A DNA stretch of 64,000 nucleotides, taken from Pedobacter schmidteae. GTDB lineage: Bacteria > Bacteroidota > Bacteroidia > Sphingobacteriales > Sphingobacteriaceae. Under the pieces are notes generated by a model, which was not told the origin of the DNA, made no database searches, and saw only the letters and a list, made by a program, of their open reading frames with translations. The translations under genes were made by a program, and so were the position numbers. Positions within the stretch are counted from its first letter, which is position 1. Every line of letters begins with the position of its first letter. Shown piece after piece: positions 1-8,949 of the stretch. Location: positions 6,134,519 to 6,198,518 of the forward strand of contig NZ_LS999839.1 in the NCBI RefSeq assembly GCF_900564155.1. Direction: 5' to 3'.

Positions 1-22
1 GTATTGTTGAAAACTAATTTTC

Positions 23-30
23 TACCTTTG
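23..30 (+). promoter_or_regulatory. possible -7 element upstream of engB
   Basis: TACCTTTG fits the Bacteroidota -7 consensus TAnnTTTG. A TTG at 4-6 is the only visible -33 candidate and the 16-base gap is short. The element ends only four bases before the engB start codon, so a transcript from it would be nearly leaderless. The sequence further upstream lies outside the window. Confidence 0.35.
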
Positions 31-34
31 TCAA

Positions 35-664
35 ATGATTATAAAATCAGCAACATTTATTTGTAGTAATACAAAGGTTTCGGCGCTGCCGGTAGCCAAC
101 ATGCCCGAGTACGCCTTTATTGGACGTTCAAATGTGGGCAAATCATCCCTCATCAATATGCTGGTAAGCCAGCATGGTTTGGCAAAAACCTCGCAAAAGC
201 CAGGAAAAACCCAGCTTATCAATCATTTTTTAGTGAATGAAAAATGGTATATCGTGGATTTGCCAGGCTATGGCTATGCTAAAGTGTCGAAAAGCAGCCG
301 GGAAAAATGGGAAAAGTTTATCCGCAATTACATCACCAAACGTGAAAGTCTGCAATGCGTATTTGTTTTGATAGACAGCCGCCTGGAGCCGCAAAAGATT
401 GACCTGGAGTTTTGCTGCTGGATGGGAGAAATTCAAATTCCATTTGCCCTTATCTTTACCAAAGCTGATAAACAGTCGACAGTAAAAACAGATCAGAATG
501 TAGCTTTGTTTAAAAAAGCATTAAAAGGATGGTTTGAAGAGATTCCTCCCTATTTTGTAACTTCAGCAGAAAAGGGACTTGGTAGGGATCAGGTTCTTAA
601 TTTTATTGAAGAGGTGAACCATGACTTTGTCATGCCCGATTTATCACCTGCTTCTGATTTTTAA
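35..664 (+). CDS. engB: ribosome biogenesis GTPase EngB (YihA/YsxC)
   Basis: A small TRAFAC-class GTPase that in other bacteria binds the large ribosomal subunit and is needed for its late assembly in the cytoplasm. All GTP-binding motifs are present: G1 GRSNVGKS (residues 30-37), the G2 threonine in PGKT (56-59), G3 DLPG (75-78), G4 TKAD (142-145) and G5 TSA (176-178). At 209 residues it has the usual family length. The start at 35 gives the expected short N-terminus before the G domain. It is the first gene of a + strand series, 11 bases ahead of the prenyltransferase gene. Identity is secure from the motifs; the role is taken from the family. Confidence 0.95.
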   Translation: MIIKSATFICSNTKVSALPVANMPEYAFIGRSNVGKSSLINMLVSQHGLAKTSQKPGKTQLINHFLVNEKWYIVDLPGYGYAKVSKSSREKWEKFIRNYITKRESLQCVFVLIDSRLEPQKIDLEFCCWMGEIQIPFALIFTKADKQSTVKTDQNVALFKKALKGWFEEIPPYFVTSAEKGLGRDQVLNFIEEVNHDFVMPDLSPASDF

Positions 665-675
665 ATTATAATTAC

Positions 676-1542
676 ATGAAGAAGTATTTCTCATTGGTAT
701 TGTTTGCACACTCTATCTTTGCATTACCTTTTGCGATGATTGGTTTTTTTCTGGGTGTAACTACTACAGACCATCCTTTTAACTGGATAAAATTGGTGTT
801 GGTGTTGTTTTGTATGGTATTTGCCCGCAACGCGGCCATGGCATTTAACAGGTATCTGGACAGGAATATCGATGCCAAGAACCCACGGACACAAATGCGC
901 GATATACCTGCAGGTAAGGTATCTGCCCGTGAAGCATTGATTTTTGTAATTGCCAATTGCGTGCTCTTTATGATCACCACTGCTTTCATCAACTCGCTTT
1001 GTTTGTATCTATCGCCGGTAGCCTTATTTGTTGTGTTGTTTTACAGTTATACCAAAAGATTTACAGCGTTGTGCCATCTGGTACTGGGCCTGGGGCTTTC
1101 GCTGGCACCTATAGGTGCATATATTGCTGTAACAGGGGTATTTAACCTTGTTCCGATACTTTATTCTTTTGCGGTACTGTTTTGGGTAAGTGGTTTTGAC
1201 ATTATATATGCCTTGCAGGATGAGGATTTTGACAAAGCCGAGCAGCTACACTCCATTCCGGCAGCATTGGGCATAAAAAATGCTTTGAACCTGTCTGTAG
1301 GCCTGCATATTTTATCGGCAGCCTGCGTCATATTGCCTATCTTTTATAGCACATTTAGCTGGATTTACTACATTGGCGTAGCCTTTTTTTGTTTTATGTT
1401 AATCTATCAGCATTTGCTGGTAAAACCTACCGACATTAGTAAAGTAAACAGGGCCTTTGCCACCACAAATGGTATTGCCTCGGTTGTTTTTGCTACCTGT
1501 TTTTTACTTGATGCCTTTTTAAGAACTTATTTTAATTTTTAG
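676..1542 (+). CDS. UbiA-family polyprenyltransferase (quinone biosynthesis)
   Basis: An integral membrane prenyltransferase of the UbiA superfamily. The two magnesium/diphosphate-binding motifs are visible: N58-R-x-x-D62-x-x-x-D66 and D182-x-x-x-D186. The remainder is a series of hydrophobic segments compatible with about eight or nine membrane helices, and 288 residues is normal. Such enzymes attach a polyprenyl chain to an aromatic acid. Bacteroidota make menaquinone rather than ubiquinone, so a MqnP-type role (futalosine route) or a MenA-like role is more likely than true UbiA. The substrate cannot be read from sequence. It lies 11 bases after engB and 5 bases before the peptidase gene, so co-transcription is likely. 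Confidence 0.85.
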   Translation: MKKYFSLVLFAHSIFALPFAMIGFFLGVTTTDHPFNWIKLVLVLFCMVFARNAAMAFNRYLDRNIDAKNPRTQMRDIPAGKVSAREALIFVIANCVLFMITTAFINSLCLYLSPVALFVVLFYSYTKRFTALCHLVLGLGLSLAPIGAYIAVTGVFNLVPILYSFAVLFWVSGFDIIYALQDEDFDKAEQLHSIPAALGIKNALNLSVGLHILSAACVILPIFYSTFSWIYYIGVAFFCFMLIYQHLLVKPTDISKVNRAFATTNGIASVVFATCFLLDAFLRTYFNF

Positions 1543-1547
1543 ATCCA

Positions 1548-3263
1548 ATGATCAATCTTACCATACCTAAAAAAACAAGAGTATACATTCCGCAGGATCT
1601 TCAGATTGAATGGGATAACCTGGAGCCGATTTTAAGTGAGCTATTGGGCCGCCAAATCGACAATGTGATTGAACTTGAACAATGGCTGAAGGATAAAAGT
1701 GAACTGGAAGCAGCCTTGGAAGAGGATTTTGCCTGGCGCTATATCCGAATGAGTTGTGATACCGCCAATGAAGCATTGGTAAAAAGTTTCCAATATTTTG
1801 CGACAGAGATTGAACCAAAGATCTCGCCAATAGCCAATCAGCTGAACCAGAAGTTTAATGACAGCCCGTTTATTGACGAGCTGGATCAGCACAAATATTT
1901 TGTGTACATCAGGGCCATCAGAAAGGCGCTGGAAATATACCGGGAAGAAAACGTTGAATTGCTGACCCGCTTACAGGTAAGCCAGCAAAAATATCAAGGC
2001 ATAACCGGCGCCATGAGTGTAACCATAAATGGCCAGGAATATACCTTAGAACAAGCTGCAAACTTTATTAAGGATACCGACAGGCAAATCAGGCAACAGG
2101 CCTGGGAAACGATACAGCAACGCCGCCTGGTAGATAAGGATGCCCTGAATGTGTTATTTGATGAGCTGATTGTAATGCGTCATCAGGTTGCATTGAATGC
2201 CGGTTTTGAGAACTACCGGGATTACATGTTCCAGGCCCTGGGCAGGTTTGACTATACCCCTAAAGATTGTTACCACTTCCATGAGGCCATAGAAAAAAAG
2301 ATTGTGCCTATTCTTAAAGCACAAGCCGAAAAAAGAGCTGAATCACTAGGCATTGAAGTACTTAAGCCTTGGGATATGGAAGTAAGCAGCACCGGAAAAC
2401 CTGCATTAAAGCCGTTCAAAAGTGGCGCAGAACTCATTGACAAAAGCATTGACTGTTTCAATGCAATTGATCCAAAACTGGGACAAATGTTATCCATTAT
2501 GAAAGCCAACCAGCTTTTTGATGTAGAAAGCCGGAAAGGCAAAGCCCCGGGCGGCTACAATTACCCCCTGGCAGAAACAGGCGCTCCCTTCATTTTCATG
2601 AACTCGGCCAATTCGTTCAGAGACCTGACTACGATGGTACACGAAGGCGGACATGCCATTCATACTTTTCTGACAGCAAACCTGGAGCTTAACGACTTTA
2701 AACATTGCCCTTCGGAAGTTGCCGAATTGGCATCAATGAGTATGGAATTGATTTCGATGGACAACTGGGCTATCTATTTTGACAAGGAGGAAGACCTGAT
2801 CCGTGCAAAAAAAGAACAGCTGGCCGACGTGCTCAAAACACTTCCATGGGTAGCCGTTATAGATCAGTTTCAACACTGGATTTATACCAATCCGGGTCAC
2901 AATTCTGCCGACCGTGAAGAAGCTTTTAAACAGATTTATAACCGATTTGGTGCTGGTTTTGCCAATTGGGACGGTTTGGAAAAAGAATTTGGAAATACCT
3001 GGCAAAAGCAGCTTCACCTATTTGAGGTTCCGTTTTATTATATAGAATATGCCATTGCACAATTGGGTGCCATAGCCATCTGGAAAAATTATAAAGAGAA
3101 TCCGCACAAGGCATTACAGCAATACCTGGATGCCCTGGCTTTGGGCTATACCCGACCAATAAATGAGATTTATGAAACGGCAGGAATTAAATTCGACTTC
3201 AGTTTGGCTTATATTGACGAGCTTGCATCTTTTGTGAAGGAAGAATTAGATAAATTAGGGTAG
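1548..3263 (+). CDS. M3-family oligoendopeptidase (PepF-like zinc metallopeptidase)
   Basis: A cytoplasmic zinc peptidase of the M3 (thimet/oligopeptidase F) family that degrades short peptides. The zinc motif is HEGGH at residues 365-369, and Glu393, in an EVAELAS-like segment, is the likely third ligand. There is no signal peptide. At 571 residues it has the usual PepF length, with the helical N-terminal lobe before the catalytic lobe. It starts 5 bases after the prenyltransferase stop, in the same likely transcript. Natural substrates are unknown; general peptide turnover is inferred from the family. Confidence 0.92.
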   Translation: MINLTIPKKTRVYIPQDLQIEWDNLEPILSELLGRQIDNVIELEQWLKDKSELEAALEEDFAWRYIRMSCDTANEALVKSFQYFATEIEPKISPIANQLNQKFNDSPFIDELDQHKYFVYIRAIRKALEIYREENVELLTRLQVSQQKYQGITGAMSVTINGQEYTLEQAANFIKDTDRQIRQQAWETIQQRRLVDKDALNVLFDELIVMRHQVALNAGFENYRDYMFQALGRFDYTPKDCYHFHEAIEKKIVPILKAQAEKRAESLGIEVLKPWDMEVSSTGKPALKPFKSGAELIDKSIDCFNAIDPKLGQMLSIMKANQLFDVESRKGKAPGGYNYPLAETGAPFIFMNSANSFRDLTTMVHEGGHAIHTFLTANLELNDFKHCPSEVAELASMSMELISMDNWAIYFDKEEDLIRAKKEQLADVLKTLPWVAVIDQFQHWIYTNPGHNSADREEAFKQIYNRFGAGFANWDGLEKEFGNTWQKQLHLFEVPFYYIEYAIAQLGAIAIWKNYKENPHKALQQYLDALALGYTRPINEIYETAGIKFDFSLAYIDELASFVKEELDKLG

Positions 3264-3316
3264 TTTACAAACTAAATGTATAAGTTTGGACAAAACCGAC
3301 CAACTAACACTAATTT

Positions 3317-5275
3317 ATGCTTGAAAAACTGTTCCGGAAAAAATCCGTTGATAAAATATTAGCGGATGCTGAAAAGGGGTATGGTGAACATGGGACTTCC
3401 CTTCACAAAACCCTGAGTGTAAGAGATCTTACTGCATTTGGCATTGCAGCCATTATTGGTGCCGGCATTTTTAGCACCATTGGCAAAGCCAGTGCAGATG
3501 GTGGTCCGGCTGTAATTTTCCTGTTTATCTTTACGGCAGTTGCCTGTAGTTTTGCCGCATTTGCCTATGCTGAGTTTGCTTCAATGGTGCCGGTTTCAGG
3601 CAGTGCCTATACCTATTCCTATGTTGCCTTTGGCGAGCTTGTAGCCTGGATCATAGGCTGGTCGCTGATTATGGAATATGCTATCGGCAATATTACCGTA
3701 GCCATTTCCTGGTCCGACTATTTTACAGGACTCCTCTCCTCCATACGAATTCCGGGGCTAAACATTAATGGCATTCACCTGCCCGACTGGATGACAATGG
3801 ATTACCTTACGGCATATAACGGCCATAAGCATGCCGAAGCGCTACTCAATACCGGCAAAAGCTATGCAAACCTTGATAGTGCCACTCAAATGGCCAACAA
3901 TGCCTGGGCAACTGCACCACGGATTGGCGATTTTCATTTGGTGGCCGATTTGCCTGCATTGGGCATCATTATTTTCATTACCTGGCTGGTTTACCGGGGC
4001 ATGAAAGAATCAAGAAATGCCAGCAATGCCATGGTTATTGTAAAACTGGCGGTAATTTTACTGGTGCTTTCTGTCGGCATATTTTATGTAGATACCAAAA
4101 ACTGGAATCCCTTTGCACCAAATGGAATATCGGGTGTTTTAAAGGGCGTTTCTGCGGTATTTTTCGCGTATATTGGTTTCGATGCCATATCCACCACTGC
4201 CGAAGAATGCAAAAATCCACAGCGTGACCTGCCCCGTGGAATGATGTGGGCCATTATTATCTGCACCATATTATATGTTGCCATTGCGCTTGTGCTTACC
4301 GGCATCGTAAATTATAGCTTGCTGGCCGTTGGTGATCCATTGGCCTTTGTATTTGACCAGGTAAACCTGAAACTAATGAGTGGCATTATTGCCGTAAGTG
4401 CTGTTTTTGCAATGGCTAGTGTGTTGCTGGTTTTTCAAATGGGCCAGCCCAGAATATGGATGAGTATGAGCCGTGATGGCTTATTGCCAAAATCATTCTC
4501 CAGGATTCATCCCAAATACCATACACCTTCCTTTGCCACAATCGTGGTCGGTTTTGTAGTGGCTGTTCCTTCTTTGTTTATGAACCTGACCATCGTAACC
4601 GACCTGTGTTCAATAGGTACACTTTTTGCCTTTGTACTGGTTTGTACCGGGGTACTGGTTTTACAAAACAAACCCGGACTAAAGAGAGGAAAATTCAAAA
4701 TACCTTATGTCAACGCAAAATATGTAGTGCCTTTCCTATTTCTTGGCTTTATTGTAATGGGTTTTACTCAATATCAAAAAGAAACCAAAGCCTTTATATT
4801 CAATACACCTGCCATTAATGGCCCTGTTAAATTGATCACGTCACTAAATGATGCTGAAAGGGAGGTGCTTAAACAGGGAATTATATTGGCTGAAACGAAA
4901 ACGGGGATACCATCGGCAAATGCCGTAGATGCAGAAGCTTATTTAACTCAGCTTACTGAACAGCAATATGAGGATTTTGTTAACAAACTAGCCATTGATG
5001 AAGCTAAAAAGTATGAAAGCGGTTGGAGCTTATTCAGGCACAAAATTCCGATGTGGATCTTTTTCTTTCTCAGCATTGTGATTACCTGGTTTTCCATTCG
5101 TAAAAACTTATCATTGATACCCGTTTTAGGTTTGCTCAGCTGCTTGTATATGATGTGCGAATTGGGCATCTCCAACTGGATCGGCTTCGGCATCTGGTTG
5201 ATTGTAGGATTAGTTGTATATTTTCTGTATGGGTATAAGCATAGTAAACTTAATGTAGAAAATGCTCATAAATAG
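3317..5275 (+). CDS. APC-superfamily amino-acid permease
   Basis: An integral membrane amino-acid transporter resembling the cationic amino-acid transporter/YfnA branch of the APC superfamily. The first membrane helix carries the family signature FGIAAIIGAGIFSTIG, and helix-rich segments follow to the C-terminus. At 652 residues it is longer than the usual 460-500. Two hydrophilic stretches account for this: a loop of about 70 residues following the LLSSIRIPG segment, and a charged, helix-prone insertion at about residues 485-575 between two late membrane helices. The C-terminal tail is short and basic. It follows the peptidase gene by 53 bases, so peptide breakdown and amino-acid transport may be linked, but this is inference. 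Substrate is not determinable. Confidence 0.88.
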   Translation: MLEKLFRKKSVDKILADAEKGYGEHGTSLHKTLSVRDLTAFGIAAIIGAGIFSTIGKASADGGPAVIFLFIFTAVACSFAAFAYAEFASMVPVSGSAYTYSYVAFGELVAWIIGWSLIMEYAIGNITVAISWSDYFTGLLSSIRIPGLNINGIHLPDWMTMDYLTAYNGHKHAEALLNTGKSYANLDSATQMANNAWATAPRIGDFHLVADLPALGIIIFITWLVYRGMKESRNASNAMVIVKLAVILLVLSVGIFYVDTKNWNPFAPNGISGVLKGVSAVFFAYIGFDAISTTAEECKNPQRDLPRGMMWAIIICTILYVAIALVLTGIVNYSLLAVGDPLAFVFDQVNLKLMSGIIAVSAVFAMASVLLVFQMGQPRIWMSMSRDGLLPKSFSRIHPKYHTPSFATIVVGFVVAVPSLFMNLTIVTDLCSIGTLFAFVLVCTGVLVLQNKPGLKRGKFKIPYVNAKYVVPFLFLGFIVMGFTQYQKETKAFIFNTPAINGPVKLITSLNDAEREVLKQGIILAETKTGIPSANAVDAEAYLTQLTEQQYEDFVNKLAIDEAKKYESGWSLFRHKIPMWIFFFLSIVITWFSIRKNLSLIPVLGLLSCLYMMCELGISNWIGFGIWLIVGLVVYFLYGYKHSKLNVENAHK

Positions 5276-5327
5276 AAAATTTATTGAGATTTTTTATAAT
5301 AATTAAGAATATATCCCTACATTAGAC

Positions 5328-5443
5328 TGGTAATTTTTTACGAATTACCACATGCTCTTTTGAGCTCATTTTTTTGAGAAAAAGCCAGAGCATTATTAAG
5401 TTGCCCTCCTAATTATCCCTATAGTTGTTTGGTCGGACGACCA
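5328..5443. repeat. cluster of inverted repeats in a convergent spacer
   Basis: Three hairpin-forming sequences precede the terminator: TGGTAATT/AATTACCA (5328-5335 with 5343-5350), ATGCTCT/AGAGCAT (5352-5358 with 5387-5393, enclosing further T/A complementarity), and TGGTCG-GA-CGACCA (5430-5443). They lie between the convergent permease and kynA genes. The function is not known; terminator redundancy or a decayed small repeat are both possible. Confidence 0.5.
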
Positions 5444-5451
5444 GAACAATA

Positions 5452-5472
5452 AAGGCTCCTCCCCGGAGCCTT
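5452..5472. terminator. bidirectional terminator between permease and kynA
   Basis: A perfect 8-base stem AAGGCTCC/GGAGCCTT with a 5-base loop, flanked by T-rich sequence in both reading directions. It sits in the convergent spacer and could end both transcripts. Confidence 0.75.
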
Positions 5473-5531
5473 ATTTGTTTGATGGCGGTCAGATTAAAGC
5501 AATCATCACAGTGGAAAAAGAAGGCTAGCCC

Positions 5532-6512
5532 CTAAATCTTGTAGCTTTTTAATACGTTCATTACCCAGGTTTTACCCCATTGCTCCAACTGTTCTTCTGT
5601 CCACAGAAAAGGGAAAAAGATCCTTTTCTGGAAACGTGGAGGCAGATATTTTTGCCAGTTGGTTCCACCTGTGGCTGCGATATCGGCAGGATCGCGTTCC
5701 AAATAACGCACAGCCGATTTATAATGAGAAAGTGGCCATTCTACATTCACAAACAGATCCAGCTTACGCAGTTCATCAACCACCTGAGTTACATCCTCTC
5801 CTTTGTCTACCAGCAGATGATACAGCGCCGAAAAGTTGGTGTGTTTATGATCTCTTGCCAGTTGTAAAAATTGCGCAGCATATTTGGCAATAAACTGCTG
5901 CAAAGTAAGGGTCTGTTTTCCGGTAGACAATTCGGAAGCGCCAAATTTCCAGTAAATGAATTCAAACTGCTCTTCGATAGAGGCGTCTTTTAATTCCTCG
6001 CGCTTACTTTTGTCCACCAGGCGAAAAAGTTCAGTAGCATGAATTTCTATCATGCGGTACTGCCCGGACTGGAAGCCACTGGCAGGCAATAGTGACATTC
6101 TGAATTTCAAAAACTGCTCCTTATCCATGCCGTCAACCATGATATCGAATGATGACACCAGGGCTGTAAAATAAGCATTGATCCGTTTTAATCGCGATGC
6201 AAAAAAATCCGCTGTCAACGCCGGATGCTCAGCAATCTGCCGGCACTCGTGAAGGGTCAGCTTAAAATAAAGCTCGGTAATCTGGTGGTACATGATGAAT
6301 ATCTCTTCATCGGGAAAAGGCGTTTTGGGTGTTTGCAGGCTCAGCAAAGTATCTACATGTATATAATCCCAATAGGTCAGATAATCAGCATAAAGCAGCC
6401 CGTCCAGATAAGCATTGATATCCTGCCCCATAGCTGCAAACTTTTCCTGCAGTTTGGATAAGCGTTCGTTAATTTCTGGTGTTATTTCCATCTTTTCAGT
6501 CTTAATGTTCAT
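5532..6512 (-). CDS. kynA: tryptophan 2,3-dioxygenase
   Basis: A heme dioxygenase that opens the indole ring of tryptophan to give N-formylkynurenine, the first step of the kynurenine pathway. Family signatures are visible: YxDYIHVDTLLSLQ near residue 50, the MYHQITELYFKLTLHE segment in the first half, and the substrate-site stretch FRMSLLPASGFQSGQYR in the middle. At 326 residues it is slightly longer than typical bacterial enzymes, with an N-terminal extension. It lies 22 bases downstream of kynU on the same strand, so the two form an operon. No kynurenine formamidase or 3-hydroxyanthranilate dioxygenase gene is in the window. Confidence 0.95.
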   Translation of the reverse strand: MNIKTEKMEITPEINERLSKLQEKFAAMGQDINAYLDGLLYADYLTYWDYIHVDTLLSLQTPKTPFPDEEIFIMYHQITELYFKLTLHECRQIAEHPALTADFFASRLKRINAYFTALVSSFDIMVDGMDKEQFLKFRMSLLPASGFQSGQYRMIEIHATELFRLVDKSKREELKDASIEEQFEFIYWKFGASELSTGKQTLTLQQFIAKYAAQFLQLARDHKHTNFSALYHLLVDKGEDVTQVVDELRKLDLFVNVEWPLSHYKSAVRYLERDPADIAATGGTNWQKYLPPRFQKRIFFPFLWTEEQLEQWGKTWVMNVLKSYKI

Positions 6513-6534
6513 TTTTAAACTATCCTTGTCTCCT

Positions 6535-7830
6535 TTACAGCTTTCCCATCAATTCTTTACTGATTTGCAACAGCTGCTTACCGGCAGTGAAAACATCTTC
6601 AAAGCTGTTATAAAGTGGCACCGGACTAAGCCTGATGACATTAGGTTCGCGCCAGTCGCCCAATACATTACTGGCCATCAAGCCATTAAATACCTCCTTT
6701 GGTCTGTGTTTGGCAACAATAGAAACCTGGGCACCGCGGTCGGCCGTCGCAGCCGGCGTAATGATCCGATACTGTTCCTCGCCAAGTAGATTATTCACCT
6801 CATTGATCACATAAAACAAATAGGCAGTCAGCATTTCGCTTTTCTCCCGCAATGGTGTAACAAATCCGGCCTTCTCAAAAATTTGTAAGGACGCATAATA
6901 TAAGGCCATCGGAACCACCTGTGTACAACTTACCTGCCATCCATCAGCGCCAACTTCGGGTACAAAACCCTTTTCCATTTTGAAGCGTTGTTCCTCCTGG
7001 TAACCCCACCAACCCGCAAAGCGATTTAGTGATTGATTGGTAAAATGTTTTTGGTGAACAAAAACACCTGCAATCCCGCCCGGACCAGAGTTTTGATATT
7101 TATAAGAGCACCAGCAGGCAAAATCGATATCCCAATTGTGCAATTGCAATGGGACATTACCCGCCGCATGGGCCAGATCAAAACCTACTATAGCTCCCAC
7201 AGCATGTCCGGCTTTGGTTATGGCAGGCATATCATACCATTGCCCGGTAAAGTAGTTGACTCCACCAAATAGCACCAGTGCAATCTCATCTCCATTTTCG
7301 GCTATAGTTTTCAAAATATCTTCTGTCCTGAGGGTATATTCGCCCGGCCGTGGCGCAACTTCAATAATCGCATCTTTGGGATCATAACCATGGAAACGCA
7401 CCTGACTCTCGATGGCATACTGATCGGAAGGAAAAGCTCCGGCTTCCATCACAATCTTAAACCTACCGGACGAAGGCTTGTAAAAACTAACCATCAGTAA
7501 GTGTAAGTTTACTGTAAGCGTATTCATGGGGGATACTTCTTCCGGACTGGCCCCAACAACCTGGGCCATTAACTTTTTAAGGGCTTTATGGTAAAACATC
7601 CAGGGTGTATCTCCTTCAAACCAACCTTCTACAGCCAGGTTGTGCCAGTTATTCAACTGCTCATCAACAAATTGACGAGCTATTTTAGGCTGCAGTCCGA
7701 GCGAATTGCCACATAAATAAATAAAAGGTTTACCATTTTGCTGAGGGAACAAAAACTCGTCTCTAAGTGCATGTAAGGGATCATTCCGATCCATGTTTTG
7801 GGCAAAAGACAGCGTATTTTCAAAAATCAT
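6535..7830 (-). CDS. kynU: kynureninase
   Basis: A PLP-dependent hydrolase of fold type I that cleaves kynurenine to anthranilate and alanine, or 3-hydroxykynurenine to 3-hydroxyanthranilate. The PLP lysine is K244 within WCSYKYQNSGPGG, and the cofactor-binding aspartate is D218 in GFDLAHAAGN. The N-terminal YLCGNSLGLQP segment is characteristic. At 431 residues it has full family length. It is the first gene of the kynU-kynA pair. With kynA it converts tryptophan toward anthranilate, or toward NAD precursors if the missing genes are elsewhere. Confidence 0.95.
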   Translation of the reverse strand: MIFENTLSFAQNMDRNDPLHALRDEFLFPQQNGKPFIYLCGNSLGLQPKIARQFVDEQLNNWHNLAVEGWFEGDTPWMFYHKALKKLMAQVVGASPEEVSPMNTLTVNLHLLMVSFYKPSSGRFKIVMEAGAFPSDQYAIESQVRFHGYDPKDAIIEVAPRPGEYTLRTEDILKTIAENGDEIALVLFGGVNYFTGQWYDMPAITKAGHAVGAIVGFDLAHAAGNVPLQLHNWDIDFACWCSYKYQNSGPGGIAGVFVHQKHFTNQSLNRFAGWWGYQEEQRFKMEKGFVPEVGADGWQVSCTQVVPMALYYASLQIFEKAGFVTPLREKSEMLTAYLFYVINEVNNLLGEEQYRIITPAATADRGAQVSIVAKHRPKEVFNGLMASNVLGDWREPNVIRLSPVPLYNSFEDVFTAGKQLLQISKELMGKL

Positions 7831-8168
7831 AACTTGATAAAATTTAAATTACGAATGAACTGCTACAAAGCCGGTCAGGCAGCAGCAACTCTTGTTAAAA
7901 TAAAAAATGTAATAGATTGTTTGCCAAATGACTATTTAGCGATTAAAAAGTTCCCGGATCAGGAAGGTCTGCTGATGATATTTTTCAGAATATTTACCAT
8001 TATTATGCAATGTTGAGGCTAAGCTAATATAAATATTCTCAATCACCAAACTAAATCAGCTACCTGGGTAGCCGGCACTCAAATGTTTATAACTTCACAA
8101 ATGTTCAAAATATGTTTCAAACAATCTCAGGCGTTAGGGCATTTACAAAGTATTAAACTTTCAGATTT
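7831..8168. other. 338-base spacer, no convincing gene
   Basis: The stretch between kynU and the 77-residue gene holds a 72-codon open frame that overlaps the kynU start region and shows no recognisable protein character. It also holds a short palindrome GCTACC-TG-GGTAGC near 8060 and the sequence GACTATTTAGC at 7930-7940, which recurs at 8409-8419. Upstream signals for kynU should lie here, but I cannot point to a good promoter match. Confidence 0.5.
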
Positions 8169-8402
8169 ATGCAAAAACCAGAAACTAACATTGGCGCCGA
8201 CCTTAAAAAGTTCATCGAGAAATTTGAGCCTAATAAATTTAAAATATTGGCCAGGGGAATTGAGATCAGGGGTAATAATGATTTACATCGCAGTATTACC
8301 TTTGCCAAAGAGCTGATTGAAAAAATGAAACTGCAATTGACAGTACATCATTCGGCCGAAATGGCATTGTACGGCGGCTTTGAGGTTGTGTATGCTAAAT
8401 AG
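8169..8402 (+). CDS. small protein of unknown function (77 aa)
   Basis: I do not recognise this gene. The product is a soluble, charged 77-residue protein with Lys/Glu-rich helical stretches (DLKKFIEKF, FAKELIEKMKLQL) and a short C-terminal segment ending in GGFEVVYAK. There is no signal peptide, membrane helix or cysteine. The composition and predicted alternating structure look like a real small protein rather than a chance frame, but homology is untested. The stop codon lies inside a 12-base perfect inverted repeat. It is convergent with msrA. Function is unknown. Confidence 0.5.
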   Translation: MQKPETNIGADLKKFIEKFEPNKFKILARGIEIRGNNDLHRSITFAKELIEKMKLQLTVHHSAEMALYGGFEVVYAK

Positions 8403-8420
8403 TCGTTTGACTATTTAGCA
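8393..8420. repeat. perfect 12-base inverted repeat over the stop codon
   Basis: TGCTAAATAGTC and GACTATTTAGCA pair perfectly around a GTTT loop. The left arm contains the last codons and the stop of the 77-residue gene. There is no T run after either arm, so it is a weak terminator candidate; transcript-end stabilisation is another possibility. Eleven bases of the right arm also occur at 7930-7940. Confidence 0.6.
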
Positions 8421-8445
8421 ATACCTTCATCAGCTGGCTAACCAT

Positions 8446-8949
8446 TTATTTGGCCAGTTTCCAGTCTGGCCTTTCAAAGTGGCAGGTATATCCGTATGGA
8501 TGCTTTTGCAGATAATTCTGATGCTCTTCTTCGGCATTCCAAAAATCTGTTGCCGGAACAACTTCGGTTACAATTTTACCTGGCCAGTTACCGGAAGCGT
8601 CCATCTCAGCAATTAATGCAATTGCCGTTTCCCTTTGCTGCTCATCCATAAAAAAAATGGCCGACCGGTAAGAGGTACCGATATCATTTCCCTGCCGGTT
8701 TCGGGTACTAGGGTCGTGAATCATGAAGAAATATTCGAGCAGTTGACGATAAGACAACTTTGCCGGATCAAATATGATCTCGATGGCTTCGGCATGTGTG
8801 CCATGGTTCCGATAAGTTGCATGGGCAACATCTCCACCGGTATAGCCTACTACAGTTGAAATTACACCCGGATAATGCCGGATCAGTTCTTCTACTCCCC
8901 AAAAACAACCGCCAGCAAGAATGGCTTTCTCTGTATTCATATCAATCAT
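8446..8949 (-). CDS. msrA: peptide-methionine (S)-S-oxide reductase
   Basis: Reduces the S epimer of methionine sulfoxide in proteins back to methionine, using thioredoxin for recycling. The catalytic cysteine is C15 in the invariant GGCFWGVEE motif, and the Y-T-G-G and H-AEAIE segments of the family follow. At 167 residues it is a standalone MsrA without a fused MsrB domain. There is no signal peptide, so it is cytoplasmic. A second in-frame ATG three codons in (8940) is an equally plausible start. It stands alone, convergent with the small unknown gene. Confidence 0.95.
   Translation of the reverse strand: MIDMNTEKAILAGGCFWGVEELIRHYPGVISTVVGYTGGDVAHATYRNHGTHAEAIEIIFDPAKLSYRQLLEYFFMIHDPSTRNRQGNDIGTSYRSAIFFMDEQQRETAIALIAEMDASGNWPGKIVTEVVPATDFWNAEEEHQNYLQKHPYGYTCHFERPDWKLAK

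Noticed and set aside
7798..8016. 72-codon open frame across the kynU start region
   Set aside because: It overlaps the kynU coding start on the other strand and has no coding character.
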